From NCBI RefSeq assembly GCF_020520425.1, contig NC_079491.1:4030001-4094000 (forward strand): DNA of 64,000 bases, read 5' to 3'. Shown piece after piece: positions 23,140-35,053 of the stretch (the stretch's first letter is position 1; each line of letters opens with the position of its first letter). The notes beneath the pieces are model-generated. The model searched no databases. It had not been told where the DNA came from and saw nothing but the letters and a program-made list of their open reading frames with translations. Both the position numbers and the translations under genes were made by a program. The DNA comes from Spinacia oleracea (taxonomy: Eukaryota; Streptophyta; Magnoliopsida; Caryophyllales; Amaranthaceae).

Positions 23140-24049
23140 TGGGCCCATTGCTATCAAGTCCATAGAGAGCTCAACATGGCAACAATAAAGGGCTAACGAG
23201 CCTAAATAACTTAGAAGGCTCAACCATTATTCATTAGGCCCAATTGGTTTAAAAAGGCAACAAATGCCACTATAAACAGAACTTCAAAGACAAATCTCAA
23301 GGTATATTCTATACATTATTTGCACACATTTACTCCTTGAAGGGATATACATTGTACTTTCAAGTGTTAACTTAGCTAGGTATAGGAGAGGGCGTTCCTC
23401 GAAAGCCCTCTCGCCTCTCGGGGATAGCTTACGCGTCTTGTGTGTAGGTTAGACTAATGTAACTTCCGTGGCTAGTAGTCGAACACTCCTAACTCATTAA
23501 GCTAGTCCCCGCCCTCCCAAAATTAGGCATCTTTCCGGTCAAAATAGGTAAAAAGAAGAGTGTGTAGATACCTAGCTCGCATCTCTCCAACTTTCAAGTA
23601 TTGACTTAGGTAAGTATAGGAGAGGGTGTTCCTCGAAAGCCTTCTCGGGGATAGCTTACGCGTCTTGTGTGTAGGTTAGACTAACGTAACTCCCGTGGCT
23701 AGTAGTCGAACACTACTAACTCATTAAGCTAGTCCCCGCCCTCCCAAAACTAGGCGCCTTTTCGGTCAAAATAGGTAAAAAGAAGAGTGTATAGATACCC
23801 AACTCGCGTCTCTCCAGCTTTCAAGTATTGACTTAGGTAAGTATAGGAGAGGGCGTTCCTCGAAATCCCTCTCGGGGATAGCTTACGCGTCTTGTGTGTA
23901 GGTTAGACTAACGTAACTCCCGTGGCTAGTAGTCGAACACTACTAACTCATTAAGCTAGTCCCCACCCTCCCAAAACTATGCGCCTTTTCGGTCAAAATA
24001 GGTAAAAAGAAGAGTGTGTAGATACCTAACTCGCGTCTCTCCGACTTTG
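23140..24049 (+). repeat. LTR-like fossil with a ~230-bp segment in three tandem copies
   Basis: Positions 23140-23358 have LTR-like make-up (TATAAACAG near 23272, then a leader-like stretch). From there a unit beginning TCAAGTATTGACTTAGG is repeated three times (starts 23359, 23595, 23821; last ends 24049) and contains 'GGGGATAGCTTACGCGTCTTG' and 'CACTCTTCTTTTTACC' in reverse. The copies are very similar, so the amplification is fairly recent. No retroelement protein is seen. The LTR reading is tentative; a plain satellite-like array is the alternative. Confidence 0.6.
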
Positions 24050-25090
24050 AAATTGATGATTAAATCATATGGTTGTTAAAAGGTCCAATTTTGTGATCCC
24101 ACCTGATTGAAAGTTGGACGAAATTTGTCAAGTGATAGCAAACCTTAAACCTTTGTATAGTTTAAGGTAACGAATAACAATGAAACTTTCGAAAATACTG
24201 GAGTAATTGTTTAAAAGGAGTTTATTTTAAGACAATAAATGATAAAAAAAAATACTTAGTCTTATGACAAACTATCAAAAGAACTTATCACGGTAAGGAC
24301 TTGTTCGATATCAAAGTATGTTTTAAGTTTTAGTAAAACTAAAAACAGATTTTTGTTTTGGTTTTTATTTTTTCAAAATCTGATTTAAACATTAGTTAAG
24401 TACTAGAACTAATTAGTTAAGCACTGAAACTAATTAGTTAAACAATGGAATCAATTAGTTAAGCAATCAAAGTGATTTTTACGATAAGACGGTCTTACAC
24501 AAAAGTTGCCGAACATCTACTACTAAACTTGACAATAACTTGACATGTCCACTAATGATGGCTAATAGTTGGGTGTATGGTGTATCGGTTGACAATAACT
24601 TGGCATGTCCACTAATGATGGCTAAATTATAAGTAACTATTGCTTGGTATTACAGAGTTTGGGCCTTCTACTATCTAACATAGTCGAGATAATTTCAAAC
24701 AAATAAGTTCAAATAAAAAGAGTTTAAATAAAATGGATTCATATAAATTCAGATAATTTTAAATAAGTCAATACTGTCTAGTTTTTTTTGACGACACCCT
24801 CCCCCCTAAGTATGACAGGTGAAATGAGACGGCGGAGTATAAAATAGGTATAAACAAAATAAGTTGAAAAAAATAATACTTCGTATAAGTATTTGGAAAC
24901 GGAGATAAATTAGTAAGTGATAATTAAATGTAAATGTGAACTTTGTTCTCCTCACCGGCTCACCTTCCCTCCTTATTCTCCTCACCTTATTTTTCACCTA
25001 TTTCATTTGTAATTAATACGTGTAAGATAATATAAGACTTCCGATAACGGATAATAAGTTCAAAAAAGATAAGATTAAATGAGTCATATT
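24050..25090. other. intergenic with short local repeats
   Basis: Three imperfect copies of 'CTGAAACTAATTAGTTAAGCA' at about 24395-24465, and a 45-base direct repeat (TTGACAATAACTTGACATGTC) at about 24529 and 24588. AAGACGGTCTTACAC near 24486 is a common transposon-terminal word. No gene seen. Confidence 0.5.
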
Positions 25091-25603
25091 TAGGGGTGTT
25101 CATCGGTCCAAACCCAGAGCGGACCGGACCAGACCGATCCGGACCGGACCGAAGACCGAAAGTTGATAATTCAAGACCCGAAGACCGGACCGATTATGCT
25201 TGGATCGAATCCGGACTGGACCGAAAAAATTGGTCCAAAATCCGGACCGGACCGGTTTGGACCTGTTGTAGACCTATTTCTATATATTTTTTATTTTTTC
25301 TGAAAAATATGGTAAAAAGAAAAAATATATATAAAAAGCCAATTGTACTTTTTTTGGAAACTAAAATAAAATATATCACAATATAGTAATATTTACAACA
25401 TAAGAAAGGAGAGAATTAAATTTTTAAATAATTTATATTATATTTTATTATGAAAAAATTATTCCGGTCCAAAACCCCGATTTTGGACCGGACCAGACCG
25501 GATCGGACCGAAGATCGAAACTTGAAATTTCTCAACCCGGAGACCAGACCGACTGCCTTTGGTTTGGTCCGGTCCGGTCCGGACCCATTTTTGCACACCC
25601 CTA
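25091..25603. mobile_element. hAT MITE with perfect target duplication, 513 bp
   Basis: Ends TAGGGGTGTTCATCGGTCC and GGACCCATTTTTGCACACCCCTA are inverted, and GTCATATT is duplicated exactly at 25083-25090 and 25604-25611 (8 bases, the hAT length). Arms consist of CGGACCGGACC-type words around an AT core. The open frames over it are repeat translation. Confidence 0.93.
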
Positions 25604-25760
25604 GTCATATTAGTGTAAATGATTTTTGTCAAACATTACAAAGCATTATTTATTTAACTTACAATTTTTTTTGGCCTGCACAACACCCCAGATAGTTGAT
25701 CAATACTATTTATAATCTTATCACAAAAGTAATAATCAGAACCCAGGTGTCACAAAACTA

Positions 25761-26005
25761 CTCCCGCTGTTTTTCTTTTTACTTGAACCATTTGCTATTT
25801 CACATTGGCCAAATAAAATATTTAGTTTCTAATAGATTTCATTATGCATTAGCCAAAATTATGAAAGTTGATATATTGAAATATATATCGAGAAGAATCT
25901 AACAAAATCTCAGATTACTATATAATTAATTATGTATAAATCACAAAAAGTTGATTAAAGATAGCGTGTGATAGTGTAAGATTGCAAATAGTGTAGTAAA
26001 AAGAT
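25761..26005. mobile_element. diverged Stowaway-like MITE
   Basis: ACTACTCCCGCTGTTTTTCTTTTTA opens it and TAAAAAGATTGGATGAAGTA closes it, with inner words (GCAAATAG / CTATTTC) roughly complementary. Strongly decayed. Confidence 0.4.
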
Positions 26006-26777
26006 TGGATGAAGTATTTTTATGACATACACTTTTTAAAAGTGGTCGTATTTTTATATGAGTTACACTTTCTATTTTTGTATGCAATGAATCTTTCTTT
26101 TTTTCCCCAAACTTATTCACATCCTTTTTTCCCACAACAAATAATTCTCACTTTCAGTTTCTTCAATAAACAATACTTGTACTTTAACTATTTTTGTTTA
26201 TTGAAGTAAACATTAGGCGTCAATATTTTAAATCAAGTTCCGACAAAATTGTGAAATTCATTATTACCTCACTTCCATACTCACCCTCAAAAAATCAAAT
26301 GTCCGTTAAACTGCAACTACTCGCAATATTCAAATACAAATAGAGTAATCGAAATAAGTTTAGGAGAGTACTACGTGACGCATACGATTTGGTTTGGTAT
26401 GATGTTGCATCTTGCATGAATGCACAGATGATGGAGATCCCACCACCTCAAACTCCCAAAAGGATCACATCTTATACCCATTTTATTTGATTTTTTTTTT
26501 TATTAAAAAAGAAGTGAAATATGGAGTACTTCATTTAATTACCAAGTTTATATTCCCTTTTTTTTTTCTTCTTATCTCCAAGAAAAATCAGTCACGCAGA
26601 AAAACCCAGGAAAAAAAAAACACCCAATGAAATCCCCAAATCTTCAACCACATCCACCGTAACTCTTCTTCCCTCCCTTTTTTTAGTTTCCCGATCATCA
26701 ATCAAAAACCCTAATTTCATCTTAAAATTTCCAAAACCCCAAAACTTCCACGAATTAGGGTTTCCAAATTGGTCCAA
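26006..26777 (+). other. upstream region and leader of the HSP20-like gene
   Basis: No separate gene. The last 240 bases (from about 26535) are C/T/A-rich and resemble a transcribed leader. No convincing TATA box could be chosen. Confidence 0.4.
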
Positions 26778-27263
26778 ATGAAGGTCCACCCAGCACCAAA
26801 GAAGCGAAACATAGCCTTACGATACGACATCGCATCATCACAGTCGGCAACAACTCCTTGTAGAGGCCAGAAGAAGCTTCGAAGACTCCCCCACATCTTT
26901 GCGAAGGTTCTAGAACTACCCTTCTGTTCCGACGCCGACGTCGACATCGAAGAAACAGTCAATTTCTTCAAATTCACGGTGTTTGACACGGATGTGGCCT
27001 CCGATGTGGTGGCGGATACGGTTGAGATACACCCAGGTGTCACGAAGATAGTGGTCCGCAGTAATTCGATTGCTGACGTTGCGATGACGGGGCTCGAGCT
27101 CGATTTATGGCGGTTTCGGTTGCCGGAGTGTACTAAACCCGAGCTGGCAACTGCAACATACGACGGTGGCGATTTGGTGGTGGTAGTTCCTAAGGAAGAA
27201 GAGGAGAGAGAAAATGGGAGGGAGGTTGTTTGGGGTGAGGGCAATCTGGTCCTTGTACAGTGA
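26778..27263 (+). CDS. HSP20-like chaperone superfamily protein
   Basis: Single exon, 161 residues, starting MKVHPAPKKRNIALRYD, an N-terminus I recall in an Arabidopsis HSP20-like superfamily protein. A central 'LRRLPHIFAKVLELPFCSDAD' is followed by a segment with the look of an alpha-crystallin-type beta sandwich ('FKFTVFDTDVASDVVADTVE', 'IHPGVTKIVVRS', 'LELDLWRFRLPE', 'GGDLVVVVPK'). The acidic tail ends GEGNLVLVQ. It lacks the G-V-L motif of classical small heat-shock proteins, so it is a divergent member; a chaperone activity is not shown by sequence alone. No signal peptide or membrane segment. The higher GC of the coding part against AT-rich flanks supports a real gene. Confidence 0.85.
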   Translation: MKVHPAPKKRNIALRYDIASSQSATTPCRGQKKLRRLPHIFAKVLELPFCSDADVDIEETVNFFKFTVFDTDVASDVVADTVEIHPGVTKIVVRSNSIADVAMTGLELDLWRFRLPECTKPELATATYDGGDLVVVVPKEEEERENGREVVWGEGNLVLVQ

Positions 27264-28392
27264 AAAAATGGTGAGAGAGCTGAAATCAAAGCTTTTTTTT
27301 GCTTTTTTTGGTTAGTTTCCCTCCCTTTTATGATTATGTTTCTCTTGTTGAATCATATGTAATGTGGGAGAGAAAAAAAGGGTTTGGAATGATTTATTCT
27401 GAGCTTTTTTTTTTCTTGATTTAATTTAGTTTATCAATGTTGATTGAAATTATGTCCTCGATTTATTATTATATTGGGGGGATTAATGCTGGGATTTTGT
27501 GATTATTTTCATGTGATAATGTGCAACTTTTTCTAATTGCTGTTTAAAAGTAGAGTATCCCTTTTTGAGATTGATTGTAAAGTATAAAGCTTTTTAGTGG
27601 AATGATGGCTTGAGCTTGCATTGTTCCTACTTCATATTAGCATTGTTACAAAGTTTAAGGTAATTTGATAGAGTGATAACAGTAGTAATTTGCTGGTGTT
27701 AAGTTTGTAGCTGTTTTAGGACATTAGGACTGTTCGACAGATTCGACTAGTATTGCCTGGCACGGGCCTATGCTGTGAAATGGTGCTCGTTTTATTGAAT
27801 AGTACACTTGATTTGATTTTTATTATTAGTGGAGCCTTGGAGTTGAGGTCACATATGGGGTAATCTGTATTTGAAAGGCGTAGTTTTATGGTTAGATGAT
27901 ACTCATCTATTTTGGATAGATATAGCCGAGTATGTTCTCTGTCAAATTTCATCTTTGTTTCACTATCCATATACATCGTCCTCTGTTTTTTAGTGTTGTA
28001 TCATTGTACATGATTGTGTTATATGTTGGCATTTGTTATGATTTGTGCTTACAGTAAGATAGAAGATTCCCCTTGAGTAGTTGCTTTTCCATTGATGCTT
28101 GTAAGTTGTAACATAGAAGTGTCACTCGTGTGTGGTCAAGGAATTTGTTGTTTTCTTCTGTTTCTCTGTTTATGGTGACTGATTAGTGATTACCATAGGC
28201 TTGTTGAGTTCAAACTTACTAATTTTCTTGCCCTTAATGGGTGCATTCATAATATATCCCTTCTATCTTACGGGACTTGCGAGTTTTTGTGCTTCGGTGT
28301 TTTCCAAGGGTTCCCTACTTTGGAAAGAACATTAGATATCAACAAATTTGTCGTGTTTATACCCTTTATTGGGAAGGTAAATGAAACACTTA
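27264..28392 (+). other. 3' flank of the HSP20-like gene
   Basis: T-rich and moderately AT-rich, without open frames of note. Probably 3' untranslated sequence grading into spacer. No transposon ends before 28393. Confidence 0.45.
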
Positions 28393-28689
28393 CTGCCCGT
28401 TTGATAGCCGGTATTAAATTGTTGGAATGAGAATATATTTAAGTGTTATTTGACAAGAAAATAACATCATGATGTCCATGGTAATGAAATTTCGTCTCAA
28501 ACTTTGTGTTTTTCTTCATAAATTTGCATTCCCACTTAATGCCACTCCCCAAATGGTAATAGGTGGTAATGGAAATTTATTAAAAAAAGACATAATTTTG
28601 AGTGAACTAGCATTACCATAGGAATAAATATAATTTTCCTTACAAATTTACATACCCATTGACACCATTTCCGGCTACCAAACGGGCCG
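28393..28689. mobile_element. Harbinger-like MITE, 297 bp
   Basis: Ends CTGCCCGTTTGATAGCCGG and CCGGCTACCAAACGGGCCG are inverted, with TTA at 28390-28392 and 28690-28692. A small non-coding PIF-Harbinger derivative. Confidence 0.88.
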
Positions 28690-28699
28690 TTAGGGCTTT

Positions 28700-28860
28700 A
28701 TTGCGGTGAATTCCCTAGACCAGCCAAAGGTCAGATTCCTTATAGTAGAAGAAGAAAGGAAATCCCATCCTCTAGAGCCCCAGTGAAGTGGGGATTTGAT
28801 CTGATAGTCAACAAACTTCAACAACCAAGACAAAGCTTGCTTGTACCATCCTTTTCCATT
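28700..28860 (-). mobile_element. SINE-like remnant
   Basis: On the minus strand GATGGTACAAGCAAGCTTTGTC and the following body resemble the SINE at 17909-18092 (same order of 'AGCCCC..GTGGGG' and 'GGTCAG' words). Heavily diverged. Confidence 0.35.
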
Positions 28861-30535
28861 GCAGGTTTATCTTTTTCATAAAGCTAATAATTAAACTTCG
28901 TAATCTTAATATCATGATTTGGAACTATCCATGTGCTGCTTTATGCTATATAAGAAATGTTGCTTTTATGGAACTCTTTAATCCCAAACTTTGTGACCAT
29001 TCTGTTATCATATTTGTGGGGGAGCTTTTGTTTAGCTGATCTTACTTTATGCTTTGGAAATCCTATGACGCCTTACTTTTTCTTAATGTCTAAATGCTCT
29101 TCCCTCTCTTGTTTGTTTCAAGTTCGTTCATGTTTGTGACTAGTGCATCGCCTTTTGAGGTACGTGACTCGGTGACAGTTGAAATATAGTGGAGTGGAGG
29201 CCGGGAGGGTGGTCCTGCGGCCAAACCCACTGTTTCAAGTGTTTCCTGCTGCAGGTAGCTATTACTCTGAGTCAGGCCCAGCCCTAACCCGGCCCATTGA
29301 ACAGGTCTAACCTTGACCCACTTTTGTCATTCCTTCGCCATCACATTTAACTTGATTTTACCTGATCTTTGATAGGACATCGTACATGAAATACAATCTT
29401 CATTCGTTATCTCCCTTTTAATAGTGTTTTGGCGTTTCACTCCTTGACCCATATGCTATGGAGAATTCTAGGTCAAGTTTTCCAGAAGTTGCGTTTCTTG
29501 GCTGCTTCTTATTATGTGGCATTCATGCTTCTCTTTTAGGGGCCCTCGTATCATTGTTTTTATAGAGTAATTGTTTATAATCTTGTTTATTATTGCTTAA
29601 TACTTCTGATGATTGTGTTTTTTGTTTGATTCTAACCTAACCTTTTTGATGGATGGTTAGGTTAGAATATTTTAGCTATATGCCTGTTACTTTACCCTTA
29701 ATCTTAAGTTAGTCAAGAGTGCTAATGTCTCTTTCGTGTCTCTCTTTAACTTGCATTTGTATTCCACGCCATTCTTGCATTGGATATAGGCAAAAACATG
29801 GGAAAGTCATTGCATCACGGCTCTGTTACCTGGACTCCTCATTTTATCTCAAATACCCGTGTCGGATCTTCGACACTCAAACATGGGTACGGGCTTCAGT
29901 TTTCTATTCTTGTTTGTTGAATTAGCTATTCTGTATTAATATGGGTTCTTACTTCTTAGTGAATCTTGTTTGTCTCTCACTTTTTGGGCAGATGACTCTA
30001 CTGACAGTGGTGTATCAGTGTATGTGTGTGATCTTCCTTTAAAACAATAAAAAGAATAAGCCTTGATACGTGTGTGGGGTTATGAAACGAACTCTTTTGT
30101 ACAGATTGTTTTGTGGGTAAAATCTTTGTGAGATATGGACATAAACAGGGCGTGGGGGGATCAGATTCTGTCTGTAATGGGTCCGATAGATGAAATTTTG
30201 GAGGGAACTTTTTATCAGTGGATGTTATACTGAATTACTGATGCATTGTATCTATACCATCTTTCGACTTTATGCTTCTTTGACATTGCATCAGCACTTT
30301 CTTCTGTTGGGCGAGCTACGATTGTTCGACCCGCTGGTCAGTTGGTTTGCGTCGTGCAACCTTGCGGTTGTAGACTGGAATTTAGTCTAGTTTAGTCTGG
30401 GGAAAGCAGGTGGTGGTTTTTGGTGTAAAGGTTCGATCCTTACTGGATATATAGGGTTTTTTTTTCCCGGTTGTTAAGAGGGGGAGGGGCTATTTTTTGA
30501 TGGAGCCATGGAGTTAGGATGGCATACCAGGAAAA
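28861..30535. other. intergenic, no gene supported
   Basis: Moderate composition and several short frames with no recognisable domain. GC-rich 'GGCCCAGCCCTAACCCGGCCC' words at 29270-29310 are probably another hAT-like remnant. A possible SINE-type box B (GGTTCGATCC) lies near 30430. No clear ends. Confidence 0.45.
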
Positions 30536-30828
30536 TAGACCTGATCAACATGAGCCCGACCCTGCCTGAAATTTGGCGGGTTTGGGCAAAATGTTAAGGC
30601 CCGTTTTCCGGCCCGAAATGTATAAACTTTAAAGGGATATGGCAACGTAAAGCTATACTTTTAATTATAAATTTGTCCTGACCCAAAATGGGCCGAAAAA
30701 GCCTGATATTTTATGCTTGGAATAGCGGGATGGGGCAAAATAAACGACCCAAAACTTGGCCCGTCCCGACATATGGGCTGATTTTATGTCTCAACCCGTC
30801 ATGAACTCGGCCCGGCTCGCCTTTTCTA
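30536..30828. mobile_element. hAT-like MITE of the GGCCCG-rich family
   Basis: Starts TAGACCTGATCAAC and shares the core 'GGCAACGTAAAGCTAT..TTATAAATTTG' with 22758-23050. Flanks CAGGAAAA and CGGGAAAA (7 of 8 equal) fit an 8-base hAT duplication. Confidence 0.75.
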
Positions 30829-31913
30829 CGGGAAAATAAGTTTGGATGGGGAACTTGGGAAAGTTTACTATGCACCCAAGAAGGTATCTCTAAAAATTGT
30901 AAAGCACCTGAAATTGAATGGCTTTTGATTCTACTCTACACAATACACATCCATGTGCATTTTTTTTTTTACTCCATGACCGGAATGGAGAAGGATCCCT
31001 ACTGAATATATACTTTTCATAGGTTAGTCTGTCTAGCTACGCAGGTCTAACGGTTGAGAGTAGGGAAGAAGGTAAGAGAATTCTCACTCTCAAGCATAAG
31101 TAGATAGACTCATGACATCAAAGTCATCTTCATTGAACTTGTTTGGTTACACACCAACAAAACAAATGCTCACATTTGAAGTTCTTGCACTCCGTCCTTA
31201 AAAAATTATCCTTAATTATTTTTAATTGTCTATATTTGTTTGTTCTACGCCATTAATGGTATATTAGTATGTGGTTTTGACATATCTTATGCAGAATATG
31301 CTACTTGAATTACTCCGTTCCTCCGTATTTAAGTTAGCAAAAAGATTAAGAGTATAAACACAAATTTTCTTTTCTTTTTCCCTTATCTCTTCCTCAAGTG
31401 AAAATATAATATTTTAATTTTAATCCCCGAAAACATATTTAGTAAACGACTTTTAACTTAAATTACCTTAAACTTCCTAACAAAATATCAAACTGAAAAC
31501 AATTGGATCGCCAAACAGGCCTTTAAAATATGGATAGGCCCATAGCACATTCTTCCAATTGTTAATCGACACACTAGTCCAATAGTCCTTTTGACCGGTG
31601 AATCACGAATAATAACCGGGTGATTACCTCCACGTATAGGTAACTTTACCGGCACAATTATTACCTTCTCAAAACTTGGACACTAAGCACACAGCAGATT
31701 GCGCCACTTGTCAGTTGTCAAACATAAATATCTACTTATAATCTTTACGGAGTACTACACATGAATATGAAATATCTACTTAAATACAGAGTATCTACTT
31801 GTAATCTTTAGCAAACAATACACTGAAATATCATAACACTTAAATTAAAGCTTATTATTACTCTCAATTTTGACGATAATTTCACAAGTTTATCAAAGAA
31901 AGAAGTTTGGAAA
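30829..31913 (+). other. spacer and upstream region of LEA gene 1
   Basis: No gene seen. A CCACGTATAGG word with an ACGT core (ABRE-like) lies near 31631, about 280 bases before the ATG. A pair of 'GTTTGG...CCAAAC' words at 31143 and 31514 may be ends of an old element. Confidence 0.35.
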
Positions 31914-34900
31914 ATGGCATACGAACAACATATGCGGGGAGACGGCGGAGCAATAAAGTTCGGCGACGTGTTTGAGATGTCGGGGGAGATGGCGGAGCAG
32001 CCCATTTCGCCACGGGATGCGGCGGCGATGCGGTCTGCTGAGACTCTGGCTTTTGGGAAGACGATTAAAGGTGGTCCAGCTTCTATTATGATTCAAGCTG
32101 CTGCTAAGAATGTTCAAGCTGGTCTTGTGGGTCCTGATGATGCTTTCTCTTCTAATCAAACCCTGGTAATTTCTTTTTCTTATGTCTTCAAATTTTGCTT
32201 AATTTATTAATTAACCATCTTCAATATGATTAATATTATTACCTCTGTTTTTATGTTATACTGGACTAGAGTACTCTGGTCAAGTGATTTGGACTTGTAT
32301 GATTGTATCATGAATTTAATGTTAATGAGATTTACTTATTTGTACTCGTAATTAAGAAAATGACATGGTCGATCGTGACTGATTCTTGATTGATTCTGAA
32401 GTTCTGATACTGGTGATGATAAAAATCACAACTTGCAACAATAAAAGTAGTGTATTGGATCCAAATTTTGATTTGGACTTGTGTCATGAATTATGAATAC
32501 AATGTAGATAATTCTTATTTTGTCCGATTTCAATGTCACATTGTTCTAACCCTTTTTTATTAAGAAAATGACATGATTTATAGTGACTGTTGTTTGATTG
32601 ATTCCAAGTTAATTTCTGATAGTATGCTCGTTATGCAAGTTAAAACTGGTTGTGTTACTATAACAATTAGCATTGGTAATATCATATCAGTGATGTTTTG
32701 GCATAGTGGTTAAGACCGGGAGTCCGACTATAACATGTCATAGTTTTGAATTATGTTAATATCATTGATTTTGTGTGTGCTTAATTATCTGGTTATATAC
32801 ATAAGTACTTTAATGATTTAGCAAATCAATTATGAGTAAGCTTCAACTAGTCCCTGGCAATACATAGCATGAACATCAATTGTCATTTTAAAATTAGTTA
32901 GTCCTTAATTACCATTTACCATTAGGACATGACCGCATTGGAAATCTCGATTATCCTTATCTTGAGATCATGGATTTACTAGGATGTTTAATTTGTCCCT
33001 AGGAATGAGGTAGACCTGAACAAAAGACGGGCCGGGTCGAAGCCTAAAAATCAGCCCGTATGTCAGGTCGGTTTTCATGCCCAATCCCGCTATTTCGGGC
33101 CTAAAACATCGGTGTTTTCGGGCCATTTCGATCAGGTCTAGAATTAGGATTATATTAAATTAGCTTGCTTATGGTTGTGAAAAAAGTTGCTAGAATTGCT
33201 TCAAAATTCACTTTTGATTCTTAATGTAGTTTGTTTTTTCATGTACAAGGTGGAGGGTAACCCGTGGCACGAATCCCAACCATCACACGATCAAATGGAA
33301 TCGGCTATTTCGGTGGAAGGAATGGGATCAGGTGCAACAGGGGTAACTATGGGAGAAGCACTCGAGGCAGCTGCTGCGGCTGTAGGGGACAAACCTGTCG
33401 ATCAATCTGATGTTGCTGCAATACAGGCAGCAGAGATGATTGCCACCGGAATAAATGGCGGTCTTGGTTCTGGCTTAGGTGCTGAAGCTCAGGTTGCTTC
33501 TACTATCAATGAACAGCTGATGTATGATGAGGACAAGACCAAGTTATCTGATGTCATTGAGGTATACATTTATCACATACTAGTGTATATATATACTGTC
33601 CAAACAAAATAATACTCCGTACTTCCAACTTTCAAGTTGTGGCGCATCCAAGATTGTTACATAGGAACTAGACCTGGTTATTTGGCGGGTCGGCTCAGGG
33701 TCGGTGCAGGTCAAAAGTGGGTCGGGTAATGAAAGGGTGAATTTTAGCGGGTTGATAGTGGGCCGGTCAAAGAGGGTCCAACAAAGGCCCTGCCCACTAA
33801 GAAGTAAGAATCCTATTAACTTGATCCAAACTCTATACCCATTGGGTTACCCTGTCCAATAACTAGTTTCTAATAGAAACTATAGGACTACAAACGAGAA
33901 GTAATAAATTACACGTCATTAGTTCATAACAATTGATGAAAAAGGAGAAAGTAGAAGAGGAGAACCCATGATCATCTGGTCTAGATTAGCTCTAGGTGCA
34001 ACACAATTGGTCTACTTGCCAAATTGAATTAATTGATGTTATTGTGCAATAAATTTTCTTATACAACTCTCTAGGGCTATATATGCAAGTATAGTCATAG
34101 TATGCACTAGATATGCCTTTGCTTCCAAGTAGCAAGGAGTATATTTTTCCCTAATTTGTACTAAATATGTTACTCCCTCCGTCTCTTAATACTCGACCTG
34201 TTTTGATCGGACACTCTTGTCAATGCACAACTTTGACCACCAATTACTTAACCACATTTAAAAAAACTTATAAAAATATTAATATTTTGAAAATATATAT
34301 TAAGATGAAGCCAACAATACTAGAAATAAAATATATATTAATACTAACATTTATTTTCATATACTAGAAATAAATAGGGTCAAAGTGAATTATGTGAATA
34401 GTGCAAAAAGTCAAAACGAGTTTAGTATTAAGGGACAGAGGGAGTACTCATCAATGGTTAATAGCTTCCTAAGTTGGTGATTATCAAAAAATAAAAAAAT
34501 AGCTTCCTAAGTTGGTTCTTACCCAGAAAATATGCAAAAGAGTTAGTGTCTTGTTAATTGTTATAGTGTTGAAGTTAAGTGTATGAGGAACTTGTATTAT
34601 TTTTAAAACAAAAGATCTTATTAGTATCTAAGAAGTTCTATATTGTACATACTCTTCTCTTAGGAATATAATCTTAATCAATCAATTAACTAATGGTAGG
34701 AATAATAACGTTTCATTTTGCTTCCATTAATGTGAATTTGAAGCATTGTTATAATAACCAGTGTTGAATTATTTTGATAATTTAATTCTGTATAATGGTT
34801 GCTTATGAATTATGTTTATGGTAACTAACGTGCGGTGACACGTACATAGGGAGCGACAAATATGTTTACAGATGACAAGCCAGTAACGAAGCAGGATGCT

Positions 34901-35053
34901 GAACTCGTAAAAGCAGCTGAGCTGCGAGGTCATTTTGATGGGGCTAGTGGGGCAAGTACGCTCCGCCACCGCGCTGTGAAGCAGTCCACCACTCCTGGTG
35001 GTGTCGCGGAGGCAGTGGAGGCTGCGGCTAGGATTAACGAACCTGACAAATAA
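31914..35053 (+). CDS. LEA protein, SMP/D-34 family, gene 1 of array
   Basis: Three exons (31914-32165, 33250-33561, 34850-35053), all phase 0, encode 255 residues, the usual D-34 LEA length. Each exon carries one seed-maturation-protein module. Module 1 (about 14-70) has 'IKFGDVFEMSGEMAEQPISP' and 'DAAAMRSAE'. Module 2 (about 116-175) has 'VTMGEALEAAAAAVGDKPVD' and 'AAIQAAE'. Module 3 (from 189) begins GATNMFTDDKPVTKQDAELV and ends TPGGVAEAVEAAARINEPDK. Between them module 3 has an insertion (GASGASTLRHRAVKQS) absent from genes 3-5. It is hydrophilic, Ala/Glu-rich, with no signal peptide. Family members accumulate in maturing seeds and are thought to protect cell contents during drying. Both introns hold transposon remnants. 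Confidence 0.93.
32687..32757 (+). mobile_element. SINE fragment in intron 1 of LEA gene 1
   Basis: AGTGATGTTTTGGCATAGTG + GTTAAGACCGGGAGTC matches the head and box A of the SINE at 6696. The box-B area (ATAGTTTTGAATTATG) is decayed and the tail is missing. Confidence 0.6.
33011..33140. mobile_element. short hAT MITE in intron 1 of LEA gene 1
   Basis: Ends TAGACCTGAACAAA and TTTCGATCAGGTCTA with GAATGAGG / GAATTAGG as an 8-base duplication (7 of 8). GC-rich CGGGCC words inside. Only 130 bases; it sits about 110 bases before exon 2. Confidence 0.85.
33669..33800. mobile_element. hAT-like end in intron 2 of LEA gene 1
   Basis: TAGACCTGGTTATTTGGCGG and following GGGTCGG words look like the left part of the same hAT-like group. 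No right end is seen. Confidence 0.45.
34173..34444. mobile_element. Stowaway-like MITE in intron 2 of LEA gene 1
   Basis: CTCCCTCCGTCTCTTAATAC and GTATTAAGGGACAGAGGGAG are inverted, with TA on both sides. Closely related to 610-877 over the whole length. Confidence 0.9.

Noticed and set aside
23359-24049. CRISPR-like array
   Set aside because: Three long units in plant DNA with no unique spacers; a tandem duplication.
25096-25695. Arg/Pro/Asp-rich frames
   Set aside because: Translation of CGGACCGGACC words within a hAT MITE that has clear ends and target duplication.
26717-27289. 190-codon minus-strand frame over the HSP20-like gene
   Set aside because: Antisense by-product of a GC-richer + coding exon; no recognisable domain.
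31137-31530. Harbinger-like MITE (GTTTGG ... CCAAAC)
   Set aside because: Ends match over only a few bases and no TTA/TAA duplication could be confirmed.
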